Below are positions 23,999-31,899 of a stretch of 34,137 nucleotides of DNA, piece by piece. The notes under the pieces were generated by a model. That model made no database searches, was not told where the DNA came from, and saw nothing but the letters and a program-made list of their open reading frames with translations. A program made the translations under genes and the position numbers. The DNA comes from JABICX01 sp964528765 (GTDB lineage: Archaea > Nanobdellota > Nanobdellia > UBA10117 > JABICX01), in the NCBI GenBank assembly GCA_964528765.1, contig CAZGVA010000004.1, positions 1-34,137 on the forward strand. The letters are read 5' to 3'. Every line of letters begins with the position of its first letter. The stretch's first letter is position 1.

Positions 23999-24976
23999 TT
24001 AATCTTCTTGCTTTGCTACTTCTGCTTCTTCTCTAGCTTTCTTAGCTTCATCTAACATTGTATCAAGATTTAATCTTTCAATCATTTCCTTGTAACGGTT
24101 TCTAATTGTAACTTCAGTAACTCCAACAACATCTGCGATCTCTCTTTGAGTTCGCTTTTCACCAGTCATTAAAGATGCTACATAAAGAGCAGCAGCAGCT
24201 AAACCAGTTGGTCCTCTGCCTGAAGTCAATTCAGAATCTTGTGCAATTTTTAGAATTTCAATTGCTTTAGTTTGCGTTTCAGCTGAAAATTTCAACTTAT
24301 TTGCAAACTTTGGAATATAATCAATTGGTCCGCTTGGAAGCATTCTTATGCTTAATTCTCGTGCTATAAATCTGTAAGTTTTACCAACGTCTCGCTTATT
24401 TGTATTTGTAGTATTACAAACTTCATTAAGTGATCTTGGTAAGTTGAAAAGTCGTGAAGCAATATAAATTGCACCAACAACAACTGATTCCATAGATCGT
24501 CCACGGACAAGTCCTTTTGTAACTGCCATACGATATATACGCGCTGCTTCTTCCTCAATTGCAGGAGGAATGTTAAGAAGTGATGAAACACGTCTTAATT
24601 CAACAAGAGCGTATTTTAAATTTCGTTCAAGAGATGTTGAGGAACGTGAATGCCATTTTTTCAGACGCATAAATTTTCTTCGATCTGAACCAGAAAGACT
24701 ATAAACATCAGCAGCGTCACCGATTTCAGTTCCAGTACCCATATCATGTTTTGCAAAACTGGATGGTGATCCTGCTCTTCGCTTTGATTCACCTTCGCCA
24801 CCAAATTCTCTCCATTCTTGGCTTATATCAATTTCATTTTCATCGACTACAAGTCCACAACTTTTACAAATAATTTCGCCACGTTTTTCATCAAGAGTAA
24901 GATTAATACTTTGACATTCTGGGCATTTTTTAATAAATCCTGATTTTTTATCAGCTGACAATTGTATCGCCTTCAT
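23999..24976 (-). CDS. tfb: Transcription initiation factor TFB (archaeal TFIIB)
   Basis: TFB (325 residues) bridges the TBP-promoter complex and RNA polymerase. The N-terminal zinc ribbon has CPEC (18-21) and CKSC (37-40). The B-reader/linker follows around ISQEWREFGGEG (50-61). Two cyclin-like repeats come next: about 120-210 (with ARIYRMAVTKGLVRGRSME, split) and about 215-310 (with GRGPTGLAAAALYVASLMTG, split). The end has the helix-turn-helix region QREIADVVGVTEVTIRNRYK (about 280-299). All parts expected of a full-length factor are present. A TATA-like sequence at 25010-25023 lies about 40 bases upstream, giving a short leader of about 15 bases. It heads a likely three-gene transcript. 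Confidence 0.97.
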   Translation of the reverse strand: MKAIQLSADKKSGFIKKCPECQSINLTLDEKRGEIICKSCGLVVDENEIDISQEWREFGGEGESKRRAGSPSSFAKHDMGTGTEIGDAADVYSLSGSDRRKFMRLKKWHSRSSTSLERNLKYALVELRRVSSLLNIPPAIEEEAARIYRMAVTKGLVRGRSMESVVVGAIYIASRLFNLPRSLNEVCNTTNTNKRDVGKTYRFIARELSIRMLPSGPIDYIPKFANKLKFSAETQTKAIEILKIAQDSELTSGRGPTGLAAAALYVASLMTGEKRTQREIADVVGVTEVTIRNRYKEMIERLNLDTMLDEAKKAREEAEVAKQED

Positions 24977-25090
24977 TTAGATTGTTTTTGTTCAACAGTT
25001 AGAACACAACCTTTTAAAATATAGCGGATTATTCATTTTTAAACCTTTCTATTTTGCGCAGATACCTACTATCACAGAATATAATATAAA

Positions 25091-25474
25091 TTACTCTTTT
25101 TTAATCAAAACCGCATTCACCATGCCATGTTGAGTTGGTCTTGATGTAATTCTTGCAAGACCATCGGTTGTTTTGATTATTGCACCTTTTGAAAGAACAT
25201 TTTGTCTAACAAAATGTCTTGACGCAGGATTTTCAATTACTGTTTCAATTTTTGTTTTCTTGCTTTTTCCATTAATTGTAAGGTTAGCTTCATTTACGCC
25301 TTGTAATGAAACTTTGGTATTTCCACCACGAGTTCTTAGAATACTATGTTTAATTTTAGTTGCAATTTTTGTAAAAACAGGGTCTCTTTCAATATGTCTA
25401 GCTTTTTTTTTGTGTGATGAATGATATCTAGCACCGGATGCTTTTCTCTTTGACCGTAGTTTCCATATCGCCAT
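25091..25474 (-). CDS. rps8e: Small-subunit ribosomal protein eS8
   Basis: This 127-residue protein is eS8, a small-subunit ribosomal protein of archaea and eukaryotes. Landmarks are MAIWKLRSKRKASGARYHS (1-19), GGNTKVSLQ, the NPASRHFVRQNVLSKGAII segment and TSRPTQHGMVNAVLI at the C-terminus. ATG 25474 is chosen because a TATA box TTTATAAG (25496-25503 on the plus strand) lies 25 bases upstream and because the family begins with MxxW; the in-frame TTG at 25483 is rejected. It is complete and of usual length. Confidence 0.95.
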   Translation of the reverse strand: MAIWKLRSKRKASGARYHSSHKKKARHIERDPVFTKIATKIKHSILRTRGGNTKVSLQGVNEANLTINGKSKKTKIETVIENPASRHFVRQNVLSKGAIIKTTDGLARITSRPTQHGMVNAVLIKKE

Positions 25475-25495
25475 TGTATTCAAGACTAAAATTAG

Positions 25496-25503
25496 TTTAT
25501 AAG
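25496..25503 (-). promoter_or_regulatory. TATA box for eS8
   Basis: Read on the minus strand it is CTTATAAA, centred 25 bases before the ATG at 25474. It supports the family-consistent start. Confidence 0.55.
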
Positions 25504-25512
25504 GTTTCCTAA

Positions 25513-25998
25513 TTATCCCAGATAAGCTTTATCTTCTTTTGGTTTTGTTGGTACTTTTTTCCATGCTTTCGTTACTTTTTGCATGACTTTTTTATATTCT
25601 TTCTTTAATGGGGGCCATGCTTTCCATGTATTGATTACAAACTCTGCACTTTCTTTTTCGCCACCCATACTATCTACAAGACCTTGATGTATCCAATACC
25701 AAAATATCATATATTGCTTGTAGATTTTTTGTTTTTCTTCTTTTGAAAATGCAGAAGACTCAATCATTGAATGTGGATCTTGGGGATGTGCATTAAAAAT
25801 TGCTTGTAAATCATTGGCACAAGCATTGAAAATACGTAGAATCATTCTACGCGTTTCTTTCATCATAAATTCAGGAAATTCAGCTCGAACAATCTCAAAC
25901 TCATTATTAATTTCATCAAATTTTGGTAATTTTTTATATTTTTTACTAGCTAATTCATATGCAGTCTTTATTTCATCATATGTTGTGATTCTTGCCAT
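25513..25998 (-). CDS. Unknown 161-residue helical protein
   Basis: This mainly helical protein of unknown family starts MARITTYDEIKTAYE. It has a central segment LRIFNACANDLQAIFNAHPQ (about 53-72), an aromatic stretch YMIFWYWIHQGLVD (about 95-108), and a Trp/Lys-rich end TWKAWPPLKKEYKK (about 125-138) then KAWKKVP. It is basic, without a signal or clear membrane helix. It precedes eS8 on the same strand by 38 bases, but eS8 has its own TATA box. The Trp/Tyr-rich helices suggest a protein- or RNA-contact surface; this is inferred. Confidence 0.6.
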   Translation of the reverse strand: MARITTYDEIKTAYELASKKYKKLPKFDEINNEFEIVRAEFPEFMMKETRRMILRIFNACANDLQAIFNAHPQDPHSMIESSAFSKEEKQKIYKQYMIFWYWIHQGLVDSMGGEKESAEFVINTWKAWPPLKKEYKKVMQKVTKAWKKVPTKPKEDKAYLG

Positions 25999-26050
25999 TA
26001 GTTACTTAATAAAATCAATACTATAAATCTTTCGAATAGATATACTTACT

Positions 26051-27751
26051 TTATAAATCTGCTAAAACTTCATTAAGTTTCTGATGTGTAAAATGATTTT
26101 TTGGAAGTAAATCTCGCCACATTGTATCATTAATCAAACGTGTTTTAGGTACTATGACCTCATTATGAACCGCCACAGGAATATTATAAGAACTACCACA
26201 CATCTCAATTTGTGGTCTATTAAATCGAGGGTTCATAAGTCGCGTAAGTAAATCATCCTCTAAATCTTTAGTTTCAGGTTTTTCATCTGCAAAGCGTACC
26301 TCTGGATTTTTTTCATATTCTACATCTAAAGGCATTAATTCAAATCCAGCAAGAGTATAACATTTATAACTACTACCATCGGTTGTTTTTATAATTGGAA
26401 CAAAAATCGGAAAATCTCTGTCTAAATCTGGGTCAGAAGAAGCATTTCTAATCCACTCTAAAGTATTTGCAACCAACTGTTCTTCATTGCCACTTACATT
26501 ATATGGCATATGAATCGATTCTTTCGAAAGAATTGAAAAACCTCGTACTAAATCAACTAACTCTGATAATTCAGATTTGATTGTTTTTATTGATTGCGTA
26601 CCATCTTGATAAATTCGTCCAGTTTCTTCAATAAACCCAGGAAGATTGTCAACAAGAGCTTTTTCCATAAATTTAAGTGAATCAATCATTCTATCATATA
26701 CCGTAACTATTGGTTCAACCGGTAAATCTGGGCTTATGTATATTGCTGGTGGACTTGATGAAAACGAAGCGCCAATTAAACCCATGCTGTAATCTATTTG
26801 TGGTGCATGTGTATGACGTGTAGCAACCCATCCCGAAATAGCCACATTATCAAGTACTTGAGCATACTCATCTTCAACTAAATACTTTCTAAATTCGGGT
26901 GAATCTCGTTTTATTAAAGCTTCTAATTCATGCATTTGATAAACATACAAACCACTTTTTTCATCTGGAGTAAAACTAATTTCACCGTTTTTAACTGCCT
27001 TAATAAATATTTTACCTAAGCCTTCATCAAGATCACTTTGAGTTTCAATAGATTTTTTAACAAAATAATGTTGATCAGGTAAACTTGCTGGAGGAAATAA
27101 GCTTAATACGTTTTCTGGAGAATTCGTCATTTTAGCATAAATTTTTCGCATTGTTTGGAAAGTATCGTTTAGTTCTGGATTTTTTCCAAGTATCTCTCCA
27201 ATTTCGTTCATAATTTTTGAATCAATATTTGATCCTTGAATAAAAGCACTTGGTGGCATCTGTATACCTTTCATAGCACTCCAAGATTTTTTTAATGGCT
27301 CTGTCCATAGAAAATAACTTTGAGGAGTTTTAATTTGCGGATCTGATGTATATTTTGAAATAAATTGTTGATTATTTGTTCCAATTAATTCGTCAATAAC
27401 TCCCTCAGATGAAGCAAGTGCTGCGCTTACATATGTTTTAGCAGCGGGTGACGTAAATTTTTCCAATGTTCTTAAAAAATCAGGTCGAGACACACCACCT
27501 TCGCTTGCAAAATAAGACTCTACAGCAGCATATACGCCATCAATAAATGGTTTAATTTTAGCATCACGTATTAATGAAATTGATGGAATAACATTACGAT
27601 CTGCACGCAATGCTTCTGCAGGATTACGATATATGTTACGACGCGACGATATTTCGTCTGTATCTACTTTTGCACTAAGTGTGGCTTGAGAACCATCAAT
27701 AATTATATCATATTTTAAACTTGTTTGCGTAGCGATACCTGTTCCTAACAT
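26051..27751 (-). CDS. Unknown 566-residue protein
   Basis: The family was not recognised. It is a soluble protein rich in Ser, Pro and acidic residues. Segments that could serve as search anchors are YRNPAEALRADRN (about 41-53), GVSRPDFLRTLEKF (about 86-99), ISGWVATRHTHAPQIDYSMG (about 307-326), SPPAIYISPDLPVEPIVTVY (about 334-353) and a C-terminal PQIEMCGSSYNIPVAV. The THAPQID stretch carries His and Asp residues of a kind often found at metal sites, but no family supports that. It has no signal peptide or membrane helices. It lies upstream of the 161-residue gene by 52 bases on the same strand. Confidence 0.65.
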   Translation of the reverse strand: MLGTGIATQTSLKYDIIIDGSQATLSAKVDTDEISSRRNIYRNPAEALRADRNVIPSISLIRDAKIKPFIDGVYAAVESYFASEGGVSRPDFLRTLEKFTSPAAKTYVSAALASSEGVIDELIGTNNQQFISKYTSDPQIKTPQSYFLWTEPLKKSWSAMKGIQMPPSAFIQGSNIDSKIMNEIGEILGKNPELNDTFQTMRKIYAKMTNSPENVLSLFPPASLPDQHYFVKKSIETQSDLDEGLGKIFIKAVKNGEISFTPDEKSGLYVYQMHELEALIKRDSPEFRKYLVEDEYAQVLDNVAISGWVATRHTHAPQIDYSMGLIGASFSSSPPAIYISPDLPVEPIVTVYDRMIDSLKFMEKALVDNLPGFIEETGRIYQDGTQSIKTIKSELSELVDLVRGFSILSKESIHMPYNVSGNEEQLVANTLEWIRNASSDPDLDRDFPIFVPIIKTTDGSSYKCYTLAGFELMPLDVEYEKNPEVRFADEKPETKDLEDDLLTRLMNPRFNRPQIEMCGSSYNIPVAVHNEVIVPKTRLINDTMWRDLLPKNHFTHQKLNEVLADL

Positions 27752-27837
27752 TCACTATCTTAAAATTTTAATATATAAATAAATGTATTGTATAAACAAT
27801 AAAAATCAATACGATAAATATTTCAAATAAATGTGTA

Positions 27838-27909
27838 AGCCTCGGGGGAGAGTTGAACTCCCGACCTCTGCCTTACCAAGGCAGCGCAATACCACTATGC
27901 CACCGAGGC
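27838..27909 (-). tRNA. tRNA-Thr (anticodon GGT)
   Basis: On the minus strand a complete cloverleaf is present. The acceptor GCCTCGG pairs fully with CCGAGGC. The anticodon stem CTGCC/GGCAG encloses loop TTGGTAA, giving anticodon GGT (Thr). The T-stem GGGAG/CTCCC encloses TTCAACT. Discriminator base U73 is usual for archaeal tRNA-Thr. CCA is not encoded and there is no intron. Length is 72 bases. Confidence 0.96.
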
Positions 27910-27965
27910 TTGAATAAAGAAACTATACGTTAGTTAAAAAGATTTTCACTCGTCTAAGCAAAGTT

Positions 27966-27974
27966 TTATTAAAG
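27966..27974 (+). promoter_or_regulatory. TATA box for the 42-residue small protein
   Basis: TTTATTAAA is centred about 24 bases before the small gene's ATG near 27994, which argues that this short reading frame is a real transcription unit. Confidence 0.45.
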
Positions 27975-27993
27975 ATTGTTCACTTTAAAAACG

Positions 27994-28122
27994 ATGGTAC
28001 AAAAAGATAACAAGGAACGCGTAAAAGATATTCTCACAAATATGGGTATGGCCTTTTCAGACGCAGATGATTTAATTGAAAAATCAAAGACTACTGTCAA
28101 AAAATCTGATGAAGTTAAATAA
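27994..28122 (+). CDS. Small 42-residue charged protein
   Basis: A short reading frame encodes about 42 residues beginning MVQKDNKERVKDILTNMG and ending KKSDEVK. It is rich in Lys, Asp and Glu, has a predicted amphipathic helix (about 8-32), and no cysteines. Support comes from a TATA box at leaderless spacing and codon use like its neighbours. The last eight bases overlap the 3' end of the convergent RpiB-like gene. The exact start base carries one base of uncertainty in my reading. The family is unknown. Confidence 0.45.
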   Translation: MVQKDNKERVKDILTNMGMAFSDADDLIEKSKTTVKKSDEVK

Positions 28123-28654
28123 GAGGATTTCGTCTTCTAATATCTAGTGTTTTCTTTCTTCTTCTTTCGTGTCTATCATCCGGCACATATGGTGTAACCA
28201 ACCAAGTAAGTATCATTTCTTTGGCTAATTCGGGTTCTACCGAACCCTGACCAAGAGTCAGAATATCTGAATTGCTATGTTCTCTTGCATGCTTTGCAGT
28301 TTCTACATTCCAAGCAACTTCTGCTATAACGTCGCTATATCCATTAGCTGCTCGAGACATTCCTTGACCTGAATAGCAGAAGAGTACACCGAATACATCT
28401 ATTTCCATGCCTGGTTTTTTTGATTCCAATACGGGCATACAAACAGACTGAGCAATGTCTGGATAATCACATGATTGACTTGTTTTTGTACCTGCATCAT
28501 AAACCTCATATCCTAAGCCCTTAAAATATTGAAACATTTTATCTTTTAACTCGAGCCCCGCATGATCTGATCCGAAAAACAGCCAAGGTTTCTTTATATG
28601 CACTTGCTCTTTTAGTACAAGATTCTCTAATTCGATTAATTCAGTTTTTCCCAT
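28115..28654 (-). CDS. rpiB: RpiB/LacAB-type sugar-phosphate isomerase
   Basis: This 179-residue protein is of the RpiB family (ribose 5-phosphate/ribulose 5-phosphate interconversion or a related aldose-ketose isomerisation). Landmarks are FGSDHAGLELKDK (27-39), DAGTKTSQSCDYPDIA (53-68), the active-site region FCYSGQGMSRAANGY (about 92-106, with Cys93), and AREHSNSDILTLGQGSVEPE (about 123-142). The usual CGTGIGM loop is changed to CYSGQGM, so substrate preference may differ. It starts 10 bases after the zinc-ribbon gene's stop on the same strand, so the two are likely co-transcribed. The C-terminal RRRKKTLDIRRRNPLI tail is unusually basic. Confidence 0.86.
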   Translation of the reverse strand: MGKTELIELENLVLKEQVHIKKPWLFFGSDHAGLELKDKMFQYFKGLGYEVYDAGTKTSQSCDYPDIAQSVCMPVLESKKPGMEIDVFGVLFCYSGQGMSRAANGYSDVIAEVAWNVETAKHAREHSNSDILTLGQGSVEPELAKEMILTWLVTPYVPDDRHERRRKKTLDIRRRNPLI

Positions 28655-28664
28655 AATTACATAA

Positions 28665-29048
28665 TTATCCTTTCAATTTCTTAGTAACATTAATCTTTTC
28701 GCTACAAGAATCACATTCGAACTGGAAAGTTTCTACAGATTTTCGCTTATTTTTAATCATCATACCAACTTTCTTTCTTATATATGGTTCTTGCTTTTCA
28801 GCTGAGTGCTTGCAACTTGGACAAGTATATTTAATGCTTGCAACTCGCGTAGCTTCATAATCTTCTTTTGGTACAATCTTTTCGCAACTTTCGCAAATAT
28901 ATTCGGGAGAACGCATTTTTGGTTTTTTCAAAATTCCACCACATTCGCACTTTTGTTTGAAAACCCAAACTTCTGCATTACCTTCACCGATAGCTCTACG
29001 AGTGTAATAATCGAGCTCACTCATTGATTTTGGTCTTTGAATTGTCAT
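28665..29048 (-). CDS. Zinc-ribbon protein of unknown function
   Basis: This 127-residue protein has four zinc-binding half-sites: CECGG (34-38), CESC (52-55), CPSC (75-78) and CDSC (111-114), i.e. probably two zinc ribbons. The N-terminus RPKSMSELDYYTRRAIGEG precedes the first ribbon. This layout (RPKSM...YxTxRxxGxG, then tandem ribbons) is one I associate with conserved DPANN proteins of unknown role; that is from memory, not verified. It heads a two-gene transcript with rpiB. Basic spacers suggest RNA or DNA contact. Confidence 0.7.
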   Translation of the reverse strand: MTIQRPKSMSELDYYTRRAIGEGNAEVWVFKQKCECGGILKKPKMRSPEYICESCEKIVPKEDYEATRVASIKYTCPSCKHSAEKQEPYIRKKVGMMIKNKRKSVETFQFECDSCSEKINVTKKLKG

Positions 29049-29092
29049 ATCTTTATCATAAATTAATATTTAAAAGAATATCTATTTGGCCA

Positions 29093-30280
29093 TTATCCAA
29101 GCCATTTAATTTTCTTGTGTTTTTTTGTCTCAAACTTGGAGAAAAATGCAACTAAAACAACAATAAAAAATGTGCTAAAGAAGACCGATGGTGCAAAAAG
29201 GGTTAAGGGTATACCTGTTGTGAAAATACCAATCTGCAATGCAATCATTAAAACTACTAAACTTTCAATGTCTACAGATAACATTGATGAACTAATCAAT
29301 CCAGGTGTTTTGAATTTATATTTCTTCATATGTAAATAAGTGATTGTAAACCGCACTCCGGCATATGTAACAAAAATAAGTACTGCTAAAGAAAGATATT
29401 CCCAAATTTCTGCAAGATTAATCTCAAGACCAAACCAAATGAAAAATAGTGGTACAAATAAACCAAAGGATATAGACTTTATTTTATCGGAAAAACTTCT
29501 TGTTTCTGCAAATGGCAGACGTGCAATAAGTATTCCTGCAATAAATGCGCCTAAAACTGAAGAAAAACCAATTAATTCAGTTAAATAAGCTAACGCTAAA
29601 ACAATTACTAGTGCTAAAGTAAATTCTGCTTCTTCAATATGAATTCTCATGACAAATTTTGATATCTGTGATAAGAAATAAAATAATGCAACGGCTATTA
29701 CTAAAAATGCAACAATACCAATTCCTTTGAACAAAATATTTTGAATACTTCCTTCAACAAATATACTTAATACCGTAAATGCTAACAAACCGAATACAAT
29801 ATTCACAACTGAAGATCTAAGAGTGATTCTCCCTGCGGGAAGATTCAAAATACCTTTTGATAAAAGTACTTTTGCAGGCACACCAATATCAACGATTGCA
29901 AAAGCAAGTCCCATAACCATGGCTTGCAGTAAATTTAATTCAACTCCAAAATATCTTGGAACAAAATAAAAGAATGTACTCATAACAATACCTGTTACAC
30001 CTAGCAAAGTTAAACCAAGTCTAACTGCTTTTTTATCTTTATATATTTCTTCAGCATGTTCTTGCTTCATGCCCGCAATAAATAAGATAAATATAGAACC
30101 AATTAATGCAAATTCTTCAATACTATGTGGATCAATCCAACCTAAAACCGAACCACCAAATATAATTCCTACAAGCAATTCACCTAGAGTGCTATCTAAC
30201 CCTATTTTCTTGAAAAGCCCTCCCAAGAGTTTCGCAGATAGAATAAGTACAAACAATATTAGTAATATATTTGTTATCAT
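29093..30280 (-). CDS. CPA2-family cation/proton antiporter (KefB-like)
   Basis: This 395-residue membrane protein has about 11-13 hydrophobic helices and belongs to the monovalent cation:proton antiporter-2 family. Landmarks are LGELLVGIIFGGSVLGWI (about 32-49), the unwound-helix region LAFAIVDIGVPAKVLL (about 124-139) with its Asp, and GFSSVLGAFIAGILIARLPF (about 238-257). The cytoplasmic TrkA/RCK domain of KefB-type proteins is missing; the chain ends KKHKKIKWLG. It probably exchanges Na+ or K+ for H+ in the cell membrane. It follows the CBS gene by only four bases, so a separate nucleotide-sensing partner replaces the missing regulatory domain (inference). Confidence 0.9.
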   Translation of the reverse strand: MITNILLILFVLILSAKLLGGLFKKIGLDSTLGELLVGIIFGGSVLGWIDPHSIEEFALIGSIFILFIAGMKQEHAEEIYKDKKAVRLGLTLLGVTGIVMSTFFYFVPRYFGVELNLLQAMVMGLAFAIVDIGVPAKVLLSKGILNLPAGRITLRSSVVNIVFGLLAFTVLSIFVEGSIQNILFKGIGIVAFLVIAVALFYFLSQISKFVMRIHIEEAEFTLALVIVLALAYLTELIGFSSVLGAFIAGILIARLPFAETRSFSDKIKSISFGLFVPLFFIWFGLEINLAEIWEYLSLAVLIFVTYAGVRFTITYLHMKKYKFKTPGLISSSMLSVDIESLVVLMIALQIGIFTTGIPLTLFAPSVFFSTFFIVVLVAFFSKFETKKHKKIKWLG

Positions 30281-30284
30281 TTTA

Positions 30285-30710
30285 TTATTTAGTTAACTTC
30301 ATATGTCGAAGTAATATCCCTTGAGTTATTACACCAACAACTTGCTGTTTTTTATTAAGCACCGGCATTTCATTGACTTCTACTTGCGAAAACTTTAATC
30401 CGATCTTATCTATGTCATCATTTGCATAGCAAATAACATCATGTTTGCGCATTAAATCTCTTGCATATTTGGCAAAAAACTTTTTTTCAAAATCAAATCC
30501 GACTTCTACACCAATATCATCATACATTACATTTGGCATAAGCATTACAAATAAATCATTTTCATGAATATCACCTAAAAATTTCTTATTTTTGTTTGTA
30601 ACAATGAATATCTTTGATTGAGAATGTTTTTTAACAATACGTAGCAATTCTTTTTTAGTTGCACTTGAAGAAATTAAAACCGGTTTTAACATTAGCTCTT
30701 TTATCTTCAT
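30285..30710 (-). CDS. Twin CBS-domain protein, likely partner of the antiporter
   Basis: This protein of 141 residues starts MKIKELMLKPVLISS and consists of two CBS domains (about 1-60 and about 78-140). The patterns are KIFIVTNKNKKFLGDIHEND and NEMPVLNKKQQVVGVITQG. Bateman modules bind adenosine ligands. ATG 30710 is chosen because the TATA box (30731-30739) is 25 bases upstream and overlaps the in-frame ATG at 30731, which therefore cannot be on a leaderless message. The antiporter gene follows with a four-base gap. The pair most simply reads as a regulated transporter. Confidence 0.82.
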   Translation of the reverse strand: MKIKELMLKPVLISSSATKKELLRIVKKHSQSKIFIVTNKNKKFLGDIHENDLFVMLMPNVMYDDIGVEVGFDFEKKFFAKYARDLMRKHDVICYANDDIDKIGLKFSQVEVNEMPVLNKKQQVVGVITQGILLRHMKLTK

Positions 30711-30730
30711 ATTGTATAATTCAGAATACA

Positions 30731-30739
30731 TATTTATAC
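30731..30739 (-). promoter_or_regulatory. TATA box for the CBS-antiporter operon
   Basis: Minus-strand GTATAAATA is centred 25 bases before ATG 30710. It overlaps an earlier in-frame ATG at 30731, so it settles the start. Confidence 0.6.
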
Positions 30740-30814
30740 TTTACTACACAATTTAAATTGTTTAAAAAAATACCTAAATATTTATAATTACTACTTTACG
30801 TGCATTATATCAAC

Positions 30815-31081
30815 ATGCGTCCAGAAAATCTTACAAAAAAGAAATTTAAAAAAACCAAAGATAATGTAAATTGGAACCGCGTTGAGGAACTTCTTGCTGA
30901 AAAACTAGCAGATAGAGTTAAAATCAAACTAAATGTACGTGAATCTGAAGAAGATGTTGAAGATGATATGGTTATGGAAGAAGAGTATGATTCTGACGAC
31001 ATTGATGCTGAATTATCCTCACAAGAACTAAGTTTCTTTTTCATTAACAAATTTCTAAATAATACAAATAAAGTTAATTAA
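30815..31081 (+). CDS. Small bipolar protein with acidic tail
   Basis: This protein of about 88 residues starts MRPENLTKKKFKKTKDN (basic), continues with an amphipathic helix (WNRVEELLAEKLADRVKIKL, about 20-39), then a strongly acidic run (ESEEDVEDDMVMEEEYDSDD, about 43-62). The family is unknown. A TATA-like TTTATAAT at 30781-30788 lies about 30 bases upstream, favouring ATG 30815 over 30800. The ends overlap by four bases with the convergent 228-residue gene. The charge split suggests binding to a basic partner. Confidence 0.55.
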   Translation: MRPENLTKKKFKKTKDNVNWNRVEELLAEKLADRVKIKLNVRESEEDVEDDMVMEEEYDSDDIDAELSSQELSFFFINKFLNNTNKVN

Positions 31082-31764
31082 TCAAATAGTTTAAAATTTA
31101 TTTCAAATAAACCTTCTAAGGATTCTTTAATTACATCAAAAAAATTAGGTATTGCTTCTTCGAATGTACTATCTCCGCATTCAAGTGGAAAAGTAAGTGT
31201 TTTTTTAAATATATTCTCTTCATATACTTGTAAAGTATTATCTAACTCAGATTCGACATCACCAATATACTTCACATTTATTACACCATATGGCGTAACA
31301 ATCCCAGCTGTAGAATCTGAACAGTCTCGCTTAAGTTTCTTAGTTATTGCTAAATCTGATTTTGTTGGAAGATGTAATAATAAACTCCCTGCATTAACTT
31401 CAGGAATTCTTTTCATTTGAATTAAGTATCTTTGATAATTCTTAATTTTAGGTCTTAACTCAGAATTATTACTTAATCGTTCATAAAAATAAGGTTTAGT
31501 TATGGGAAAAGTTAATATTTTTCGATTATTTTGGCCCATTACAAATTTAGGATGAATATGATATAATATAATTTCTCCAGAATAATCCTGTGGATTCATA
31601 TATATTCTTATGCCGTGTCTTATTGGTTTTGTATACAAAAGAGACCATTTAGAAGTTTCTTGTTGAAAAATCCATGCAAATTCTTCTTTTTCATGCATAG
31701 CAAACGCTCTTAATTCTAATTCTCCCTCTCGTTGACCTAATGTAACGCAATCTCCCATAAACAA
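31078..31764 (-). CDS. Unknown 228-residue protein with possible JAMM-like motif
   Basis: No firm family. The segment ILYHIHPKF (about 66-74) has an H-x-H-P motif. About 70 residues later LLLHLPTKSDLAI contains P-T-x-x-D, then AGIVTPYGVINVKYIG. In JAB/JAMM metalloproteases the order is Glu, HxHP, then P-S-x-x-D closely after; here the gap is far longer, so the resemblance is only suggestive. Glu residues around 25-30 could supply the missing ligand. No signal peptide or membrane helix. It converges on the acidic small gene by a four-base overlap and is divergent from tRNA-Leu. Confidence 0.6.
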   Translation of the reverse strand: MFMGDCVTLGQREGELELRAFAMHEKEEFAWIFQQETSKWSLLYTKPIRHGIRIYMNPQDYSGEIILYHIHPKFVMGQNNRKILTFPITKPYFYERLSNNSELRPKIKNYQRYLIQMKRIPEVNAGSLLLHLPTKSDLAITKKLKRDCSDSTAGIVTPYGVINVKYIGDVESELDNTLQVYEENIFKKTLTFPLECGDSTFEEAIPNFFDVIKESLEGLFEINFKLFD

Positions 31765-31899
31765 AATACCTTTGCTACTGACAAATTATTAAATATGGCT
31801 TTTAAATCTTTCTGGAATAATTAATAATCATTAAGCTTAAAATCATATTTTGGCGAGCGTTAGAAACAGTTAAAAACCAAATAGATTCTATATAATTAT

